Assembly (NCBI GenBank): GCA_035578155.1
Contig: JAPWDM010000009.1
Location: 4,934,001 to 4,998,000 of the forward strand
Direction: 5' to 3'
From: Brachynemurus nebulosus
Lineage: Eukaryota; Arthropoda; Insecta; Neuroptera; Myrmeleontidae
DNA: 64,000 bases
A program made the position numbers and the translations under genes. The first letter of the stretch is position 1, and each line of letters begins with the position of its first letter. The notes below the pieces were generated by a model. It was not told the origin of the DNA. It searched no databases and saw only the letters and a program-made list of their open reading frames with translations. This document shows positions 12,606-24,214 of this stretch, in pieces.

Positions 12606-13790
12606 ATCGTACAACATATGGCGTAATCTATCATTTTTATAATATTCATTCACAAAACGGAATCGTAAACACGTATCTTAGGAAGATACGTGAAAATTTG
12701 TGTTTCGAGTAGATACGACGTTGCATCAGAAATTATTTCTGATATGCTTAAATATTTTTATCACATCGAGTACCTATATACTATATTCACTCACATCGAA
12801 TTAAAATGATTCATCCAAAATATCTGTAATAATTCAGTTACAATTGCAATCCATACACATTTTGATTGTATTACCGCCACCCCCACGAAAAACCATCCCC
12901 CATACTATTGCCGCTTCCAAATTAAATCCACCCCTGCGTATACGTACGTATGTAATATTTTATAATGTGTGAAGTGTTTCATTTGTTTATAAATCACAAA
13001 ATGACCAGTAATCTCATCGACTGTGCCCGCTGCCCGACTATGTCCCATTCCAGGTGCGCCCCATACCGCTCCATCGAGTTCCGCTCCTGTGTTTATTAAT
13101 TAATCGGTTGTGTATAGGAGATTTTGTCGACAAATAATGCTGCTGTAGCCACTGTTTTTGGGTGGATTTTTTTACGGTTGGGAGGGGGTGATGTTTGAAA
13201 AAAAAAATTAAGGTTATTAATTCATTTTTATTAGGTCGGTGTTGAAAAAAAAAAAACAAGGGCAGTTTGTCAAAATATGGAGGGGAATTATTATTGGGGT
13301 TATTCATTTTGTCAGCATAATATAATATTTCATTTTTGAAGTAGATTTGATTTTTAGAAAATTTTTCATTTCTGTCAGACTACGTTATTGTCAAAATAGT
13401 AATAGGACTGATTTCTGGGAAATTTTGTTCCTAGCGAATCTACAAGCCTATTTTTGATAAAAATGGAAAGAACGATTTCCGAAATATATAAGGCGCTTCA
13501 ACTTTCATTGGTCTAACCGGTTATTCATGATTTGGAATAAAAAAAGAAAAACTGTTTTCTCAAATCAAGCTTGATGAAAATGATTTAATTCAATGGGACT
13601 GTTTGAATTATGGGAATTTGGATGTGAACTTTTCAATTTTGTTATCAAAATAACGGAGTTCCTCAAATTTGTCGTCCCGAACCATAGTCCATTTAGTCCC
13701 CTTATAAGTACGCCCCTGCGTATATTATAGAATGCAGTTGAAAATATCGATTGCAAGCAATTTAGTTTTCATCAATGCAAATATCTAAGT
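12606..13790. other. AT-rich sequence with simple runs
   Basis: No gene was found. The stretch contains A and C runs and short acccctgcgta words also seen near 13717, perhaps tails of decayed elements. Confidence 0.4.
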
Positions 13791-14075
13791 CAAGCGCGTA
13801 TACAGGGGGGGGGGGGGGGTCAGGGAGTCATAACCCCCCCCCCCCTGAATTAGAAATATATACTGAATACTATTTAATTTTATCGGTTAACTCACCGCAC
13901 CGGTTAATTTACCAGTTGACGGTTTTTTTTTTGGTCCTCAACGGCATAGAAGAAGTTCAATTTAATATTTTTCTTATTAATTTTGTCTCAAAAATTTTTT
14001 TATTCCTATTATTTTCCGCGTGACCCCCCCCCCCCCCCCCCAAGAAGCTCGACCGTATACGTCCCTGATATCGGT
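13791..14075. mobile_element. G-run/C-run flanked repeat element
   Basis: The left edge reads gcgtataca and then a run of about 17 G. A C run follows about 20 bases later, giving an inverted G/C pair. The right edge has a run of about 18 C followed by ccgtatacgtccctg. The terminal words gtatacaggg and gtatacgtccctg are roughly inverse, so the block of about 280 bp is probably a degenerate TIR element. Run lengths may be sequencing-limited. Confidence 0.45.
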
Positions 14076-14344
14076 TCTACTGTTAATATTTATGAAAGTA
14101 TTACAAAATATAAATTTTATAATTGTATAGAGAAAAACCTTAATTTGTAAGTGGTTTTCCAAAATGGGATCTAATTTGCTCGACTTTATACTTTCTATGT
14201 ACGGTAATATCGAATGTTTAGGAAAAGTTTAGAAATATTTTTGAACTAACTGTTAGAATACAACAATTTTTCCAAATATTTCTAGAATCGATCTTTCTAG
14301 AAATATCAGAAAATCATTCAACGTTTACTAAATCATGCCAATTT

Positions 14345-14650
14345 CAATACTAGATTTTACCCGCGGCTGCGCCCGTGTGGTATTTCAAATTATAATATCA
14401 AGCTAAAATTTTAATCAAATTTTCTCCCAAGGTAAAAAGTAGTCGCTCTTCTATTTACTGTTTCCGCGTTTGCAATAGTCAACTGTCATTCTCCTCTGGA
14501 ATGAAACGTTTTCCGGCGATATAGAGTAGCCTGTGTCCTTCTCCATCTCTTCAACTATCTCTACACAAATTCTCAAGTCGATTGGCTAAGCTGTTGAAGC
14601 GTGAACACGAAACAAACAAACAAACAAATTCACTTTCGCATTTAAACTGT
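14345..14650. mobile_element. RTE-like retroelement tail or SINE
   Basis: The unit opens with agattttacccgcggctgcgcc. It contains gtagcctgtgtccttctc and ttggctaagctgttgaagcg, and finishes with acaaacaaacaaacaaattcactttcgcattt. This order is the familiar 3' tail of insect RTE-clade elements and their SINE derivatives. A shorter related copy lies at 30345-30480. There is no coding part. Confidence 0.7.
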
Positions 14651-14651
14651 T

Positions 14652-15625
14652 CGTTATATTACAAGAGCAGTTTCCATCAAACACCCCGTATACACGTTTA
14701 AATAATCCACTCAATAATGATAGGTGTGTGTGTGTATGTATATTATACATTGGATTGTGACACCAGGGGTGTGACATGTTGTCACCAAATTTCATTCGCA
14801 AACATACATATTGAGGTAAATGTTAATAGTGTAAAATTATACAATCCAAAACATTTGTTGAGACCGGACGACACAATCATGGAATGGGACACGGAATGGG
14901 ACCGGTGGTGGGGTGAGTGCGACCGATTATTAAATCGAGTGAGATAAATGTAATGGTGCTCTGTCAATTGCATATGTTTGGCGGCACCAAAAAACAGATA
15001 GGTGTGGGGGGCAGATAGCGGTAAATACAATAAACAAATATGGTACAATCAAACCAATATTATTTTATCAACACCTTGTATCGTCCTCAAACCATTGATG
15101 CGTAGCCGCTGATATTTTATACACGGCACCAGTTCATTTTCAAAATATGTTTGGATAGAGTTTTGTGTTTGTGACACAAGTGGAATTTGTTGTGTGCGGA
15201 ATTGACAGATATTTTTGGGAAATATTTTACATTTTTGGTTGCCCAGACAGTCTAAAGTGGTATTTTAATCTAGAAATTTGAAAGTATCGATTTTTTTTTT
15301 TGAGCTGGTTCACATAAAATTTCGAATTCTGTCCCCCCGATCGAATTTGGTACGAATATTAAATGGATGTGTTCCTATAGTCAGAACTTTGAAAAATTGA
15401 AAACTAGCTATTTTTAAAATATTAAAAAAATTGACAACTTTGAAAAATCAACTCTTTTTTTTCGGCAACCTGAAAATTTATTGAAATTTACATCTCAATG
15501 TTATAATGAGACAATAAATTCAATTTTTTTCTTGGATGTTTTTAGGTATTGCAGGAATGAACACTTCAAATTTAAAAACCAAATATTAAGTAAATTGGTG
15601 CCAGGCTTGCAATTTTTTTCTTCTT
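14652..15625. other. No feature recognised
   Basis: AT-rich DNA with a short GT run at 14726-14735. Overlapping short frames on both strands (14586-15048) show no recognisable domain. Confidence 0.5.
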
Positions 15626-15661
15626 ATAGGTCCGAAGACATTCGTCAATCTTCGGACCTAT
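15626..15661. other. Perfect 13-bp hairpin
   Basis: ATAGGTCCGAAGA and its exact inverse are separated by a 10-base loop (cattcgtcaa). It stands alone in AT-rich DNA, with no sign of a surrounding element. It could be a structured RNA, a relic of a miniature element or chance. Confidence 0.5.
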
Positions 15662-17635
15662 TATAATTTCGTTGAAATTCTTGCTATTCTTGAAACATCA
15701 GTAGCGCATACAGCAAAAATCCACTTGTCGCACACTCCAAGAAGTGCGACATTGACATTAAGTGAGGGGAGAGTCCATACCTGGTTTACTCACGTACACT
15801 GCTTCTTAAGTATGTGTGTGTGTCCACACAACGTATTCGCCTTAGTCATAGACGGTCATGTATCGTCATATTGTATGCTTATCTTAAAGTATTATTAATT
15901 TACCTATGCATGTTATATTACAGGTTTTTTGAATCGATTCATGCGATTGTTATACATTGTTGATTTTAATGGAATTTATTATTTTTCGTTATTATTAAAA
16001 AACATAATATTTGTTATTATTTATTATTTAAATTGAGTTTAATTATATTTATTTAATGGAGTTCAACATATTATTATTATCATTATCATTATTTTAATAA
16101 AAAAGTGTTTAAAAAATTTATTTTACAATTTTTGTTGAATTAGAAAATATTAATAGTTTCTATCTTTTGATTTTATATTTTGTAGTTACAAAATTTGTTG
16201 CCATAATATTTTCTTTAAAAAAATATAACAAAAAACACAATTTAAAAAGTAAAAATAGTGACAATTTTCATATTATTTTTTCAAATTTTTTAATGCAAAC
16301 ATGGCTGTCTATGCTTCAATTTTAATTTTAAAGTTTGGGGTATCCTGGAAAAAGAAATATATATTGGCATTTTACATGCTATTTATAATATTTGTCTCTT
16401 GTTAAAGTGTACGTGTTATCTTTCGTACGTAATATAAATTACTGGTCCTTTCATTTCTAATGTCTATGGTCAAACATATTCATCTATTTCTTTAATAAAA
16501 TGTAAAAACGTACTTAAATGCTTTCTTTATATACTTTATCAATGAGGACCTATATTTAATGCGTGTCAAACACGCACTTGACGACTTTTTGTTACATGGG
16601 TCTAATTTTTTAGTTTAATGACCTATTTTTATTTAACGAGTCGACGCCACGTATGCAACGCATCGTCACTGGCCGAAAGGAAAAGAAAATTTGGATCCAT
16701 AATTTATACACCACCCCAAGTTTCTGCTTTTATAATCTGCTTGAAATAACCACTTAAGTTAAACTTGTTTCGTATAAAAAATTCGGTTAGGACAAAAATT
16801 ACATAAATGCTCGCCAATTTTTTTTACATCTTACACGCTTTTCTTTTATCAATAATTTAAATTATCACAAAAGGATCGTAATATGAAAAATATTAAAACA
16901 AAAGATCTTTACCTATTCTAAAGCGAGTTTAAAAAGTTTTCTGGTAAATAATAATAATAATTATAAAAATTTTGCAATAATAAAAGTTCCATAGTTTTTA
17001 TTCACCAACTTCGCGTATTGTAAGACAGTATCCTATAATAATATTATGAACTAAAAACCTCACCAGCTCCTACTGAAGAAGCTGTTTCGTTGTTTTTGTT
17101 GTCTTTTATTCCAACATTTTATAGGAACGTTTTGTTAGTGGAAATATACATGTAAGAGGTAAATCCCATATTCCCCAAACATAAACATTTTATATCCAAG
17201 AATATAAAACAAAAATCGACACACGTAGTAAAAGTAATGGGGGGGGGGCACAAACACAGAAGAAAGAGGGGGTGGGGGTACGGAAGAGTATCAGTCGTAG
17301 TGTGATTGTGATGCCATCTTTGTTCTATACATACAAAAACAATTACTTAAAATGTTTCATTTCTATGTGTGTCTTGTGTCATTTTTTTTCTGGAGGTTTA
17401 AGTACCATAGTTCGTTTATATATAGCTGCATTTAGGTCTATGTATATATGATAGATGAAGACAATATTAAGATAACATTAAGAAATAAAATTTTCTAAAA
17501 TGATCATAAATTTCCTAATGTATGTATGATTTTAGACACCCGGTGACAAAATAACTTCTGTTATTATTGTATAATATCGTACTCTACCTCGTATATCAAA
17601 AGCTACATGTTTTAGGACACACAAAAGACATATTA
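15662..17635. other. Long AT-rich stretch without genes
   Basis: No gene was found. A copy of the GCGTGTCAAACACGC palindrome sits at 16561-16575. G-rich patches (17237-17280) and A/T runs are the only other structure. Confidence 0.5.
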
Positions 17636-17671
17636 AATACTGTATTTTTTTTTTTTTTTTGATTAAAATTG

Positions 17672-18217
17672 GGACACTACTGCCGGTGGATGGCGCGGTC
17701 AGCAGTGTCCGGCGGCATCTCCAGCGACGGGCATGCGTCGCCAAAAACGGTAGAAAAAAAATAAAAATGACACATAAAAACAGGAACACATAAATGCATT
17801 AGACAACGGACAAACATACACATGATAAAATCCAACGATGAGCCCTGCCATCCCAGGGCTTAAAAAGAGTGGACAATCCTTGGTGACGGTACGATAAGTA
17901 CTAGACAGAGCGTCCGGTCACCAAGGCCTGAAGACCATCGCTGCGACTCCCCCCGAGGCGTAAAGGGCCTCGGGGTGGAGGAACCTGACTAGACAATACA
18001 CAAATAAATATCACCGATCAGTATCACGGTAAGTATCACAGATAAAACTTATTGCGTCACTGAGAGGCCGCAGGCCGACCAGTGAAGCAATAAGGAGTTA
18101 AAACAATACCGCTGTAGAGCCATAACAACAGGCCCACAGCGGCATAACAAAATATCACAGATAAATAAAATCAAGTGATGTACCACCTCGGGTGGAAAAC
18201 GCCCTCAGTGGTACATC
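17672..18217 (-). repeat. Array of eight hairpins in the insertion's 3' part
   Basis: The inverted pairs are 17672-17678/17704-17710, 17724-17729/17736-17741, 17841-17847/17854-17860, 17878-17887/17917-17926 (10 bp), 17951-17959/17967-17975 (9 bp), 18048-18062/18080-18094 (15 bp, one mismatch), 18109-18115/18136-18142, and 18177-18186/18208-18217 (10 bp perfect). Arm sequences differ between hairpins, so this is not a tandem repeat of one unit. Some spacers carry tatcacag-type words. Paired RNA in a 3' UTR can be a recognition site for a reverse transcriptase; that role is inferred. Confidence 0.75.
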
Positions 18218-18388
18218 GTTAAAACAAAGCCTATTAAAAACAACCTTATTAAAAAACAAAAACAACAATATCACAAGTTTGACAATATTTCTTGCTCTGT
18301 GACACGATTCCGCTCCCCATAGTCTCGACAATTCCGAAATGGCTTCGTCAACACCTAGGAACTCACACGTGTAGGGACAGTGACATCT

Positions 18389-18455
18389 GATTACTGAGCA
18401 ACATGTACTGTTCTGTCAGATAACTGATTACTGGGTACATGTGCCGTTCTGTCAG

Positions 18456-18459
<4 letters not shown>
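18389..18459. repeat. Two tandem units of about 36 bp
   Basis: The unit ctgattactg, then acatgt, then gttctgtcagata occurs twice in a row just before the (TAA)n run. The two units differ at a few bases. The block lies inside the retroposed insertion. Confidence 0.75.

Positions 18460-18494
<35 letters not shown>
18460..18494. repeat. (TAA)n microsatellite, LINE-type tail
   Basis: About 11 TAA units are followed on the plus strand by tgcggtttaacgtcc. On the minus strand this reads ggacgttaaaccgca(tta)n, the form of many LINE 3' ends. Here it lies inside the larger insertion rather than at its edge. Confidence 0.8.
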
Positions 18495-18683
18495 CGGTTT
18501 AACGTCCGTTTTTATGACAGTTAGTCTATAACAGACGCCACCCACATCATTATTTTTCTGACTTTATTTATACTTTTAATACATTACAAATTACATTATG
18601 ATGTGGGTGGAGGAGAAGGAAAGTGGGGTAAGAGCTGTCAGATGTCGAGGTCAACCTACACGGGAGACCCGTACAATGACTAG

Positions 18684-19016
18684 GCCACGTTCGTCCGAGT
18701 CGAGGCTACAGAGAACGGGACAATGCCACAGAGTATCACAGTATATCTGACTTATGTCCCTATGACCGCGACGGGGCAAAAGCAGTCCCAGGACGCTCAA
18801 GCTCGCATCCGTATGAGGGAAGACGACATCTCCTTACTAAGCGAGCTCGCTCAAGCCGTTCGGGCAGATGTCGACTCATACGCCTGGATGACGCGAACAA
18901 GTGCGTCGAGTACCGCATTCCTACCCGTCGAAGTCACAGGGACAAAAAATCAACGCAATACCACAGCCAATTTATCACTTTTGTGTCCACTGGAGTGCAC
19001 CATCCAGGGGACACTA
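18684..19016 (+). CDS. Possible coding remnant, unknown product
   Basis: An open frame of 110 codons, continuous upstream to about 18600 apart from one TAG at 18681-18683. It shows a purine bias at codon position 1 and a balanced amino-acid composition, unlike the AT-driven frames elsewhere. I recognise no domain. It is antisense to the poly(A) orientation of the insertion, so it may be a shadow; the opposite strand is also partly open. The last 25 codons look non-coding. Treat it as a hypothesis only. Confidence 0.2.
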
Positions 19017-19206
19017 TAAGATTTAAAAACAAATAAAAAAGCAGGATCACAGGACGAAATCACAAATAAAACTACACAAATCACAGTATAAAAATATCAC
19101 GATTCGACTTGGCGGAACACGAATCACGACTTTGATAATCACACGCATACGGATACTAAACGCACACGACCTGTTGCCAGACATCAGGGCGAAAGCTATC
19201 GTACAA

Positions 19207-19460
19207 TCAGACGGTGGTGTTTCTCTCATACGGTGGATATCTCTGTCGGTCATACGACGTTCGTCCTCGTCGAAAATTTTGATCCGGCATCTTTTGTGAA
19301 AACAATGGTACCTCGAGAAGGAAAGGTGCCGATCTTGGGTAGTCAGAGGCTAATGGAATTCGATGATTACTGTATTGCGCATAATCTACCCCTGGAACCC
19401 TTAGCCTCCTTGACACCAATGGGGGATAAATATCCCTCACGGGTGCCAAGGGCAGCTGCT
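19207..19460 (-). CDS. Possible C-terminal coding remnant, unknown
   Basis: A minus-strand frame of about 80 codons, in the sense orientation of the retroposed insertion and near its 5' edge. It ends in an Arg/Tyr-rich stretch (FRRGRTSYDRQRY). No ATG sits at its upstream end, and in-frame stops lie just beyond. It could be the end of an element ORF truncated on insertion. The overlapping plus-strand frame 19233-19553 is equally open, so coding is not established. Confidence 0.2.
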
Positions 19461-19490
19461 AGAGGTATCCTCACCACCAATACTGTATTT

Positions 19491-21521
19491 ATATATATAC
19501 TTATCTATATATATTTATATATATGGGTAGCCAACATCAAAGGATGTAATTAGCATAAATCTTAAGCTCATAGTGATGAAAACACGGATTTAATTTTTTT
19601 TCTTTTGTGTCCAAAAATTGCGAGTTTTCAGATGTGAGGTTGAGACAGAGTACGCGCGATATGTGGTGTTACTATAATAACCAGTCTGTCATATATTGCT
19701 TAAGTATTCTAAATGTCCTTAAATTTTTGGAAACAACAAGAAAAACTAATATCCTAAATTTTCGATCTCATAATTTGAGTTTGGCTTACGTTCCAAGCGT
19801 CCTTGAACTTGCCGTGATTTGATTAGCGTTCCGAAGAACAAGCTCTTAAAATTAAGTAGCGGTTCGATTTTAATAGTATTTTTCATTTTGGAACCCCATT
19901 TGTGAAATATTGAATCAAATCCAAGTGAGGTTATGCTACCCTCTCTGTAACTTTTCATTCGTGGGCTCAAAAAATTTCCAACTTCTGTAGATGAGGGCAA
20001 CCAAATTTTCTCCAGTCAAATAATGAAAACTGGCACAGTGGAATTTATTCCTTGTGGATGAAGTTTTGCATGGAGATATGTTTTGATACTAAAAAAACAT
20101 TCCTGAAAAAATAAAATCTAGCTCATTGGGGTGCAAATCCTGAAAACTAGATTAAAATGTTTCGTTATCCGATGTTTAGTGCTATTCCCTAACTAAAGTA
20201 TTTGTTCCATAACCTATATTTAATACTTTTAAATCAAATTTTTTTCGTTAAGTATGAAATATATCCAACCAAATTACTACGTAATTGACACTCATAGTAA
20301 TATTAGTACCACATTAGTATCGAAACCTGTAAAAAATTCAAGCCACTGAGGAGTCCTAACTTTAGGCGTGTCAAACACGCATTTCGTCCATTCAAGGTTA
20401 CGTTCAAAATTTCTAAACCAAGGGACCATACTAGTAACCAAATTACACTGTTCCACTTGTCGCCAGTGGGTGACGTAAAATTTCCCCACTCTTTTGGTCT
20501 AGATACACACTGTTTGCAGCGGTACTGGTTTAATGGTTGCGTCTGTGTGCGTATTCACAAATACTACTACAACACACGTATTACCAGAGAGGGAAATGTG
20601 TGCTGTTCAACTAACAATGTCTAACAATGTAATACAATGCACTGTGCGTTCGGTGACGGACAGCGACTGACTACATGACTAAAGCTGTAACAGGCCTACA
20701 AAGAGCTCCAAGCAAGCTACACTTCGTTGATATTAGTTGGCTTCTAGTATTCTATGTTCTAAACACTACTGAAATGTTGCAACAGCAAATTCCCGACACT
20801 GTGTTTTGTTCCGATTTTCAACTGTTCATTCGCAAATCATTAATCATTACACAATATTAATAATTTGAAACAAATGAATAACTACTACTACTACGCCGAT
20901 TATTCAAAATTTGTTTTCAAATCATTGAGCAAGTCATTAAATGATTATAAATGACCAATTGTTTTACATGTGAATAGTTCATTGCATCAATTAACTCCAC
21001 ATATGTATGTATACATAATATGGTAACATATCAAATCGGGTGATTGTGAAGAATCACCAGAAGTGGTGTGAGGGGGGTGGTATTAATAAATTTTAACAGT
21101 TGATTAATATTAATATTTGCAAATTAATAAATTATGGTCACATATTTTTCCGAACGTATCGATTTAAATCAATATTTTAAATTACACGGCGTCTACACCA
21201 TCAAAATGACATTTTTAAAAAACAATATTTTTAATTTGTTTCCGGTAGTTATTGGTTCGATTAAATTTTTAATATATTATACTACAACATTATTGAGGAC
21301 ATATAATTTCCATAATAAATTGGCATATCCTCTGTACTGACTCTACTAATCATAAATAATAGATAACGCCACTGTGTGTGTATTAAATAAATTTATGTTT
21401 GTATACGTACGTACAAGATGTTACAGAGTTAGCCAAATGATAGATTTTGATATATGTAAGTGTCACTTGAAAAGTATGGGAAAGAAAAATTTTTTAAAGT
21501 GCAATTACAAAAATATATTTT
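19491..21521. other. AT-rich sequence, one conserved module
   Basis: A TA-rich run lies at 19488-19524. The module cactgaggagtcctaact plus gcgtgtcaaacacgc lies at 20344-20376. No gene was found, and the rest shows no copy of another repeat. Confidence 0.5.
20344..20378 (-). repeat. GCGTGTYAAACACGC module
   Basis: On the minus strand a GCGTGTTTGACACGC palindrome is followed by agttaggactcctcagtggc. The same two-part module occurs at 38013-38048 (minus) and in weaker form at 25588-25637 (plus). The palindrome alone is at 16561-16575. It is probably the end of a dispersed element family. Confidence 0.55.
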
Positions 21522-22200
21522 TTAAGGTACCGTCACAGTGTGATCGGCCGAAAATATAGTCAATTTTCGCGATTTTTTTTTCGGTTGGATAGGATGGGGG
21601 AATGGGGATGAATTTTTTTTTACGATTAATACCACTATTTAACAATACAAAAAATTTATTTTATTCATTTTTATTTATTTTTTATAATTATTATAAATTT
21701 TTGAAAAAAGTGTCTTTAAAAAAGAGGGGATATTGGTGACCACGATTGCGGCCGCAGTTTCCATTTGGGAAAAAAAATAAATCAAATAGATTATCAATCT
21801 ATAGGTAAGCCGCTATGTACTTATGGGAGCTTTTTTAAGTACGAAATTTTTTATAGCTTTCCGGGAGAAAAAATAGGAAAATTTCAAAAAAAAGCTCTCA
21901 TAGGTACATTGCGGCTTACCTACAGGTTGATAATCAATTTTTTTTTTTTTGGTTTTAAATGAAAATTACGGTCGCAATCGTAGGCACCATTATCCGTCCT
22001 TTTTTAAAGACACTTTTTTCAAAAAATTATAATAATTATAAAAAATAGATAACAATGAATAAAAAAATATTTTTGTATTGTTAGATCGTGGTATTAATCG
22101 TAAAAAAAATTCATCCCCATTCCCTCATCCTATCCATCCGAAAAAAAAAATTGCGAAAATTGACTATTTTTCGGCCGATCACACTGTGATGGTACCTTAA
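21522..22200. mobile_element. Palindromic TTAA element, copy 1, 679 bp
   Basis: TTAA marks both ends, followed inward by GGTACCATCACAGTGTGAT with one difference between sides. Almost the whole unit is one inverted repeat, with arms of about 330 bp around a centre near 21860. A second, internally deleted copy is at 34149-34716. TTAA duplication suggests piggyBac mobilisation, but the GGTACC terminus is not the classical one. No coding frame survives comparison of the arms. Confidence 0.8.
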
Positions 22201-23339
22201 GATGTTTTTCGAGAAAAACGTTTGAAAGTTGCGGTCTTTCGCACGCTGCTCACGAAATGGATTACTCAAAAAAATCTGAAAAAATTATGAACATTGAGAA
22301 TGAGATGTAAATTTTGAGCCTGACTTATCAGCATTTGAGAATTCTAACACGACCAATTATTATTTTTAGAGAAAAAATTTTTTGGACAAAATTTACCTGA
22401 CCGGAATAAAATTTTTGTCCACCATCATATATAGTTAGTTATCTCAGACCGAAGTCTAAAAACAGTTCATTATACGGAACACTATTTTTGCAAGTTGGTT
22501 ACCCACTACCGACCGATGTTTTAATTTTTGTATGTTTTTTAATATTTTTTTTTTTTTTTTTTTGTTAGATTTCTTTGGAACGTCCGGTACTGAGAGTGAA
22601 TCATTTATGAGTTTTGATTGGCAATTAAAAATACATTTTAATTTTACAAATAGTATCGCTCAATATTTACGAGCCAATAACAATAATGTATGATTAAAAA
22701 AAAATATAATATTAATAAACTTGTTATTGCAGTCTGTGCTTCAAATGGACCCAATAGGGTTCGATAACACCTATTAGGTTCAAAATTGGAAATAATATTA
22801 TGTTTAAATCAACATTTTTTTTTGCTTCCGGCTTAGTTAAATCGAATCAAGATATTTAACAAATCCTACTTAGCTATAAAACTTTAAAATTTTTTTTAAT
22901 TTTGATGACTTGTAGCTTGGGAGCGAAACCGAATCTCAAAATTCGCGGGCCATTCGGTCAGTTTTGGGACCATCTGCCATTGATAAACACCTCATTTGTT
23001 GAAAACCGTTTAAGGACCTTGGCTAGGGGTTTTCCACAAAAATTTCCTTTATTGTTATAGTATTATTTAAACATTTAATGTAAATACTCCGTCCCTACCG
23101 CCTCTTGTCACCTCTTACCACCGCGGTCCGTCACTAATCAGAAAGCGTAAATTTACAAGCATTGATACATAACTAAATGTAATTGACTTATGTTATGTCA
23201 TAGTAAACGTGGTTTCACAAAAAACTAGACAAATAAAATTTGACTCACAAACTTTTTCATTGTCCTTTTTTCCTTTTAAATGAAACTTTTTCAAAAACGT
23301 TTGTGAAATTTTAGACGATTCAATGCCTCATCAGTAACA
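22201..23339. other. AT-rich sequence, nothing recognised
   Basis: A T run of about 19 lies at 22546-22564. No gene or repeat copy was identified. Confidence 0.5.
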
Positions 23340-24214
23340 TTAACCCTAGAATCATACGTATACGTCAAAACGACGAACGAACTTCTTTATCTGCTCCAAT
23401 ACTACAACTTGTCGGTACCTGCTTGCTGTGAGATTTCTGTTATCCAATTTATTTGTTGTTATAACACATAAAACGTATTTATTTTTTTTATAGTCATTGT
23501 CGTTTTGTTTGTATTGAAATAGTGTCCGTCAAAAGGACATCGATGTATGACTACGTGATATTTTTTTTTTAAAGATTTTGTACTTCACATATAAAGGCTT
23601 TCCTAATTTTTCTAAAATTTATTAAAGATATGCATGTTATAATTAATTTATTCAATGATTATGATAATGTGAAAGGTGATTACAGCTGTTTGACTTATAG
23701 AGACGACATAATACTGAAGTTTTAATATATTGAATCGAAAACTAAAGAATGCGTTTCAAGTGACTTAATAAAAGATTAACAATTTATTTGGTGGAAAATA
23801 TTTTAATTTTTATTATTTTTTGAGATCTTATTTCAAAAATTACTAACAAATTCTAAAAAATTTACAAATGTGCCTAAGGGGGAATAACTACATATCTATA
23901 GGAATATTTATGACCCAGAAATTTCACATTCTGTAAAGTCACATATGTCCACTAACTCATAGTAGTTCATAAATTAATTATTTGAAACACATGTTTTACG
24001 ATACAATTGATGTATTTATCAATTTTTTAATTTTTATAATGAAAATATGCTTTGATAAAAAGATTAAAAAAATTAATAAATGTTTACATTAAGAAATTTT
24101 TTCCAAATGCAATTTTTTTTAAATAATTTGTTCGCTTTTGTAGTATTGTTATGTAAAAAAAATGTTTTTTGCAAATAAACTCTAAAACTCTGAAACGTAT
24201 GATTCTAACATTAA
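23340..24214. mobile_element. piggyBac-type non-autonomous element, 867 bp
   Basis: TTAA at 23340-23343 and 24211-24214 encloses the unit. The left terminus CCCTAGAATCATACGT begins with the CCCTAGA typical of piggyBac transposons. The inverse of the right end reads TGTTAGAATCATACGT. The interior is AT-rich with no frame over 60 codons, so transposase is absent and movement would need an autonomous relative. This is the most securely classified of the TTAA elements here. Confidence 0.8.

Larger units (their letters stand above)
17636..19490 (-). mobile_element. TSD-flanked poly(A) retroposed insertion, 1.83 kb
   Basis: AATACTGTATTT is present at 17636-17647 and again at 19479-19490, a perfect 12-bp target duplication. 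Between them is a GC-richer body that starts on the left with a T run. The insertion is therefore best read on the minus strand as an RNA copy ending in poly(A). Read that way, its 3' part (18217 to 17672) has eight consecutive hairpins. It also holds (ATT)n preceded by ggacgttaaaccgc, a LINE-like tail. GTGATA-type words recur at least ten times. Open frames exist on both strands (minus 19207-19449; plus 18684-19016 and 19233-19553) and none has a domain I recognise. It is likely a 5'-truncated or non-autonomous non-LTR element, class uncertain. Confidence 0.75.

Noticed and set aside
13804..14040. G and C runs as a G-quadruplex regulatory site
   Set aside because: Single uninterrupted homopolymer runs inside a probable mobile element; run length may be a sequencing artefact.
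17839..18217. CRISPR-like array
   Set aside because: The hairpin arms differ from each other, so there is no constant repeat, and the setting is a eukaryotic retroposed insertion.
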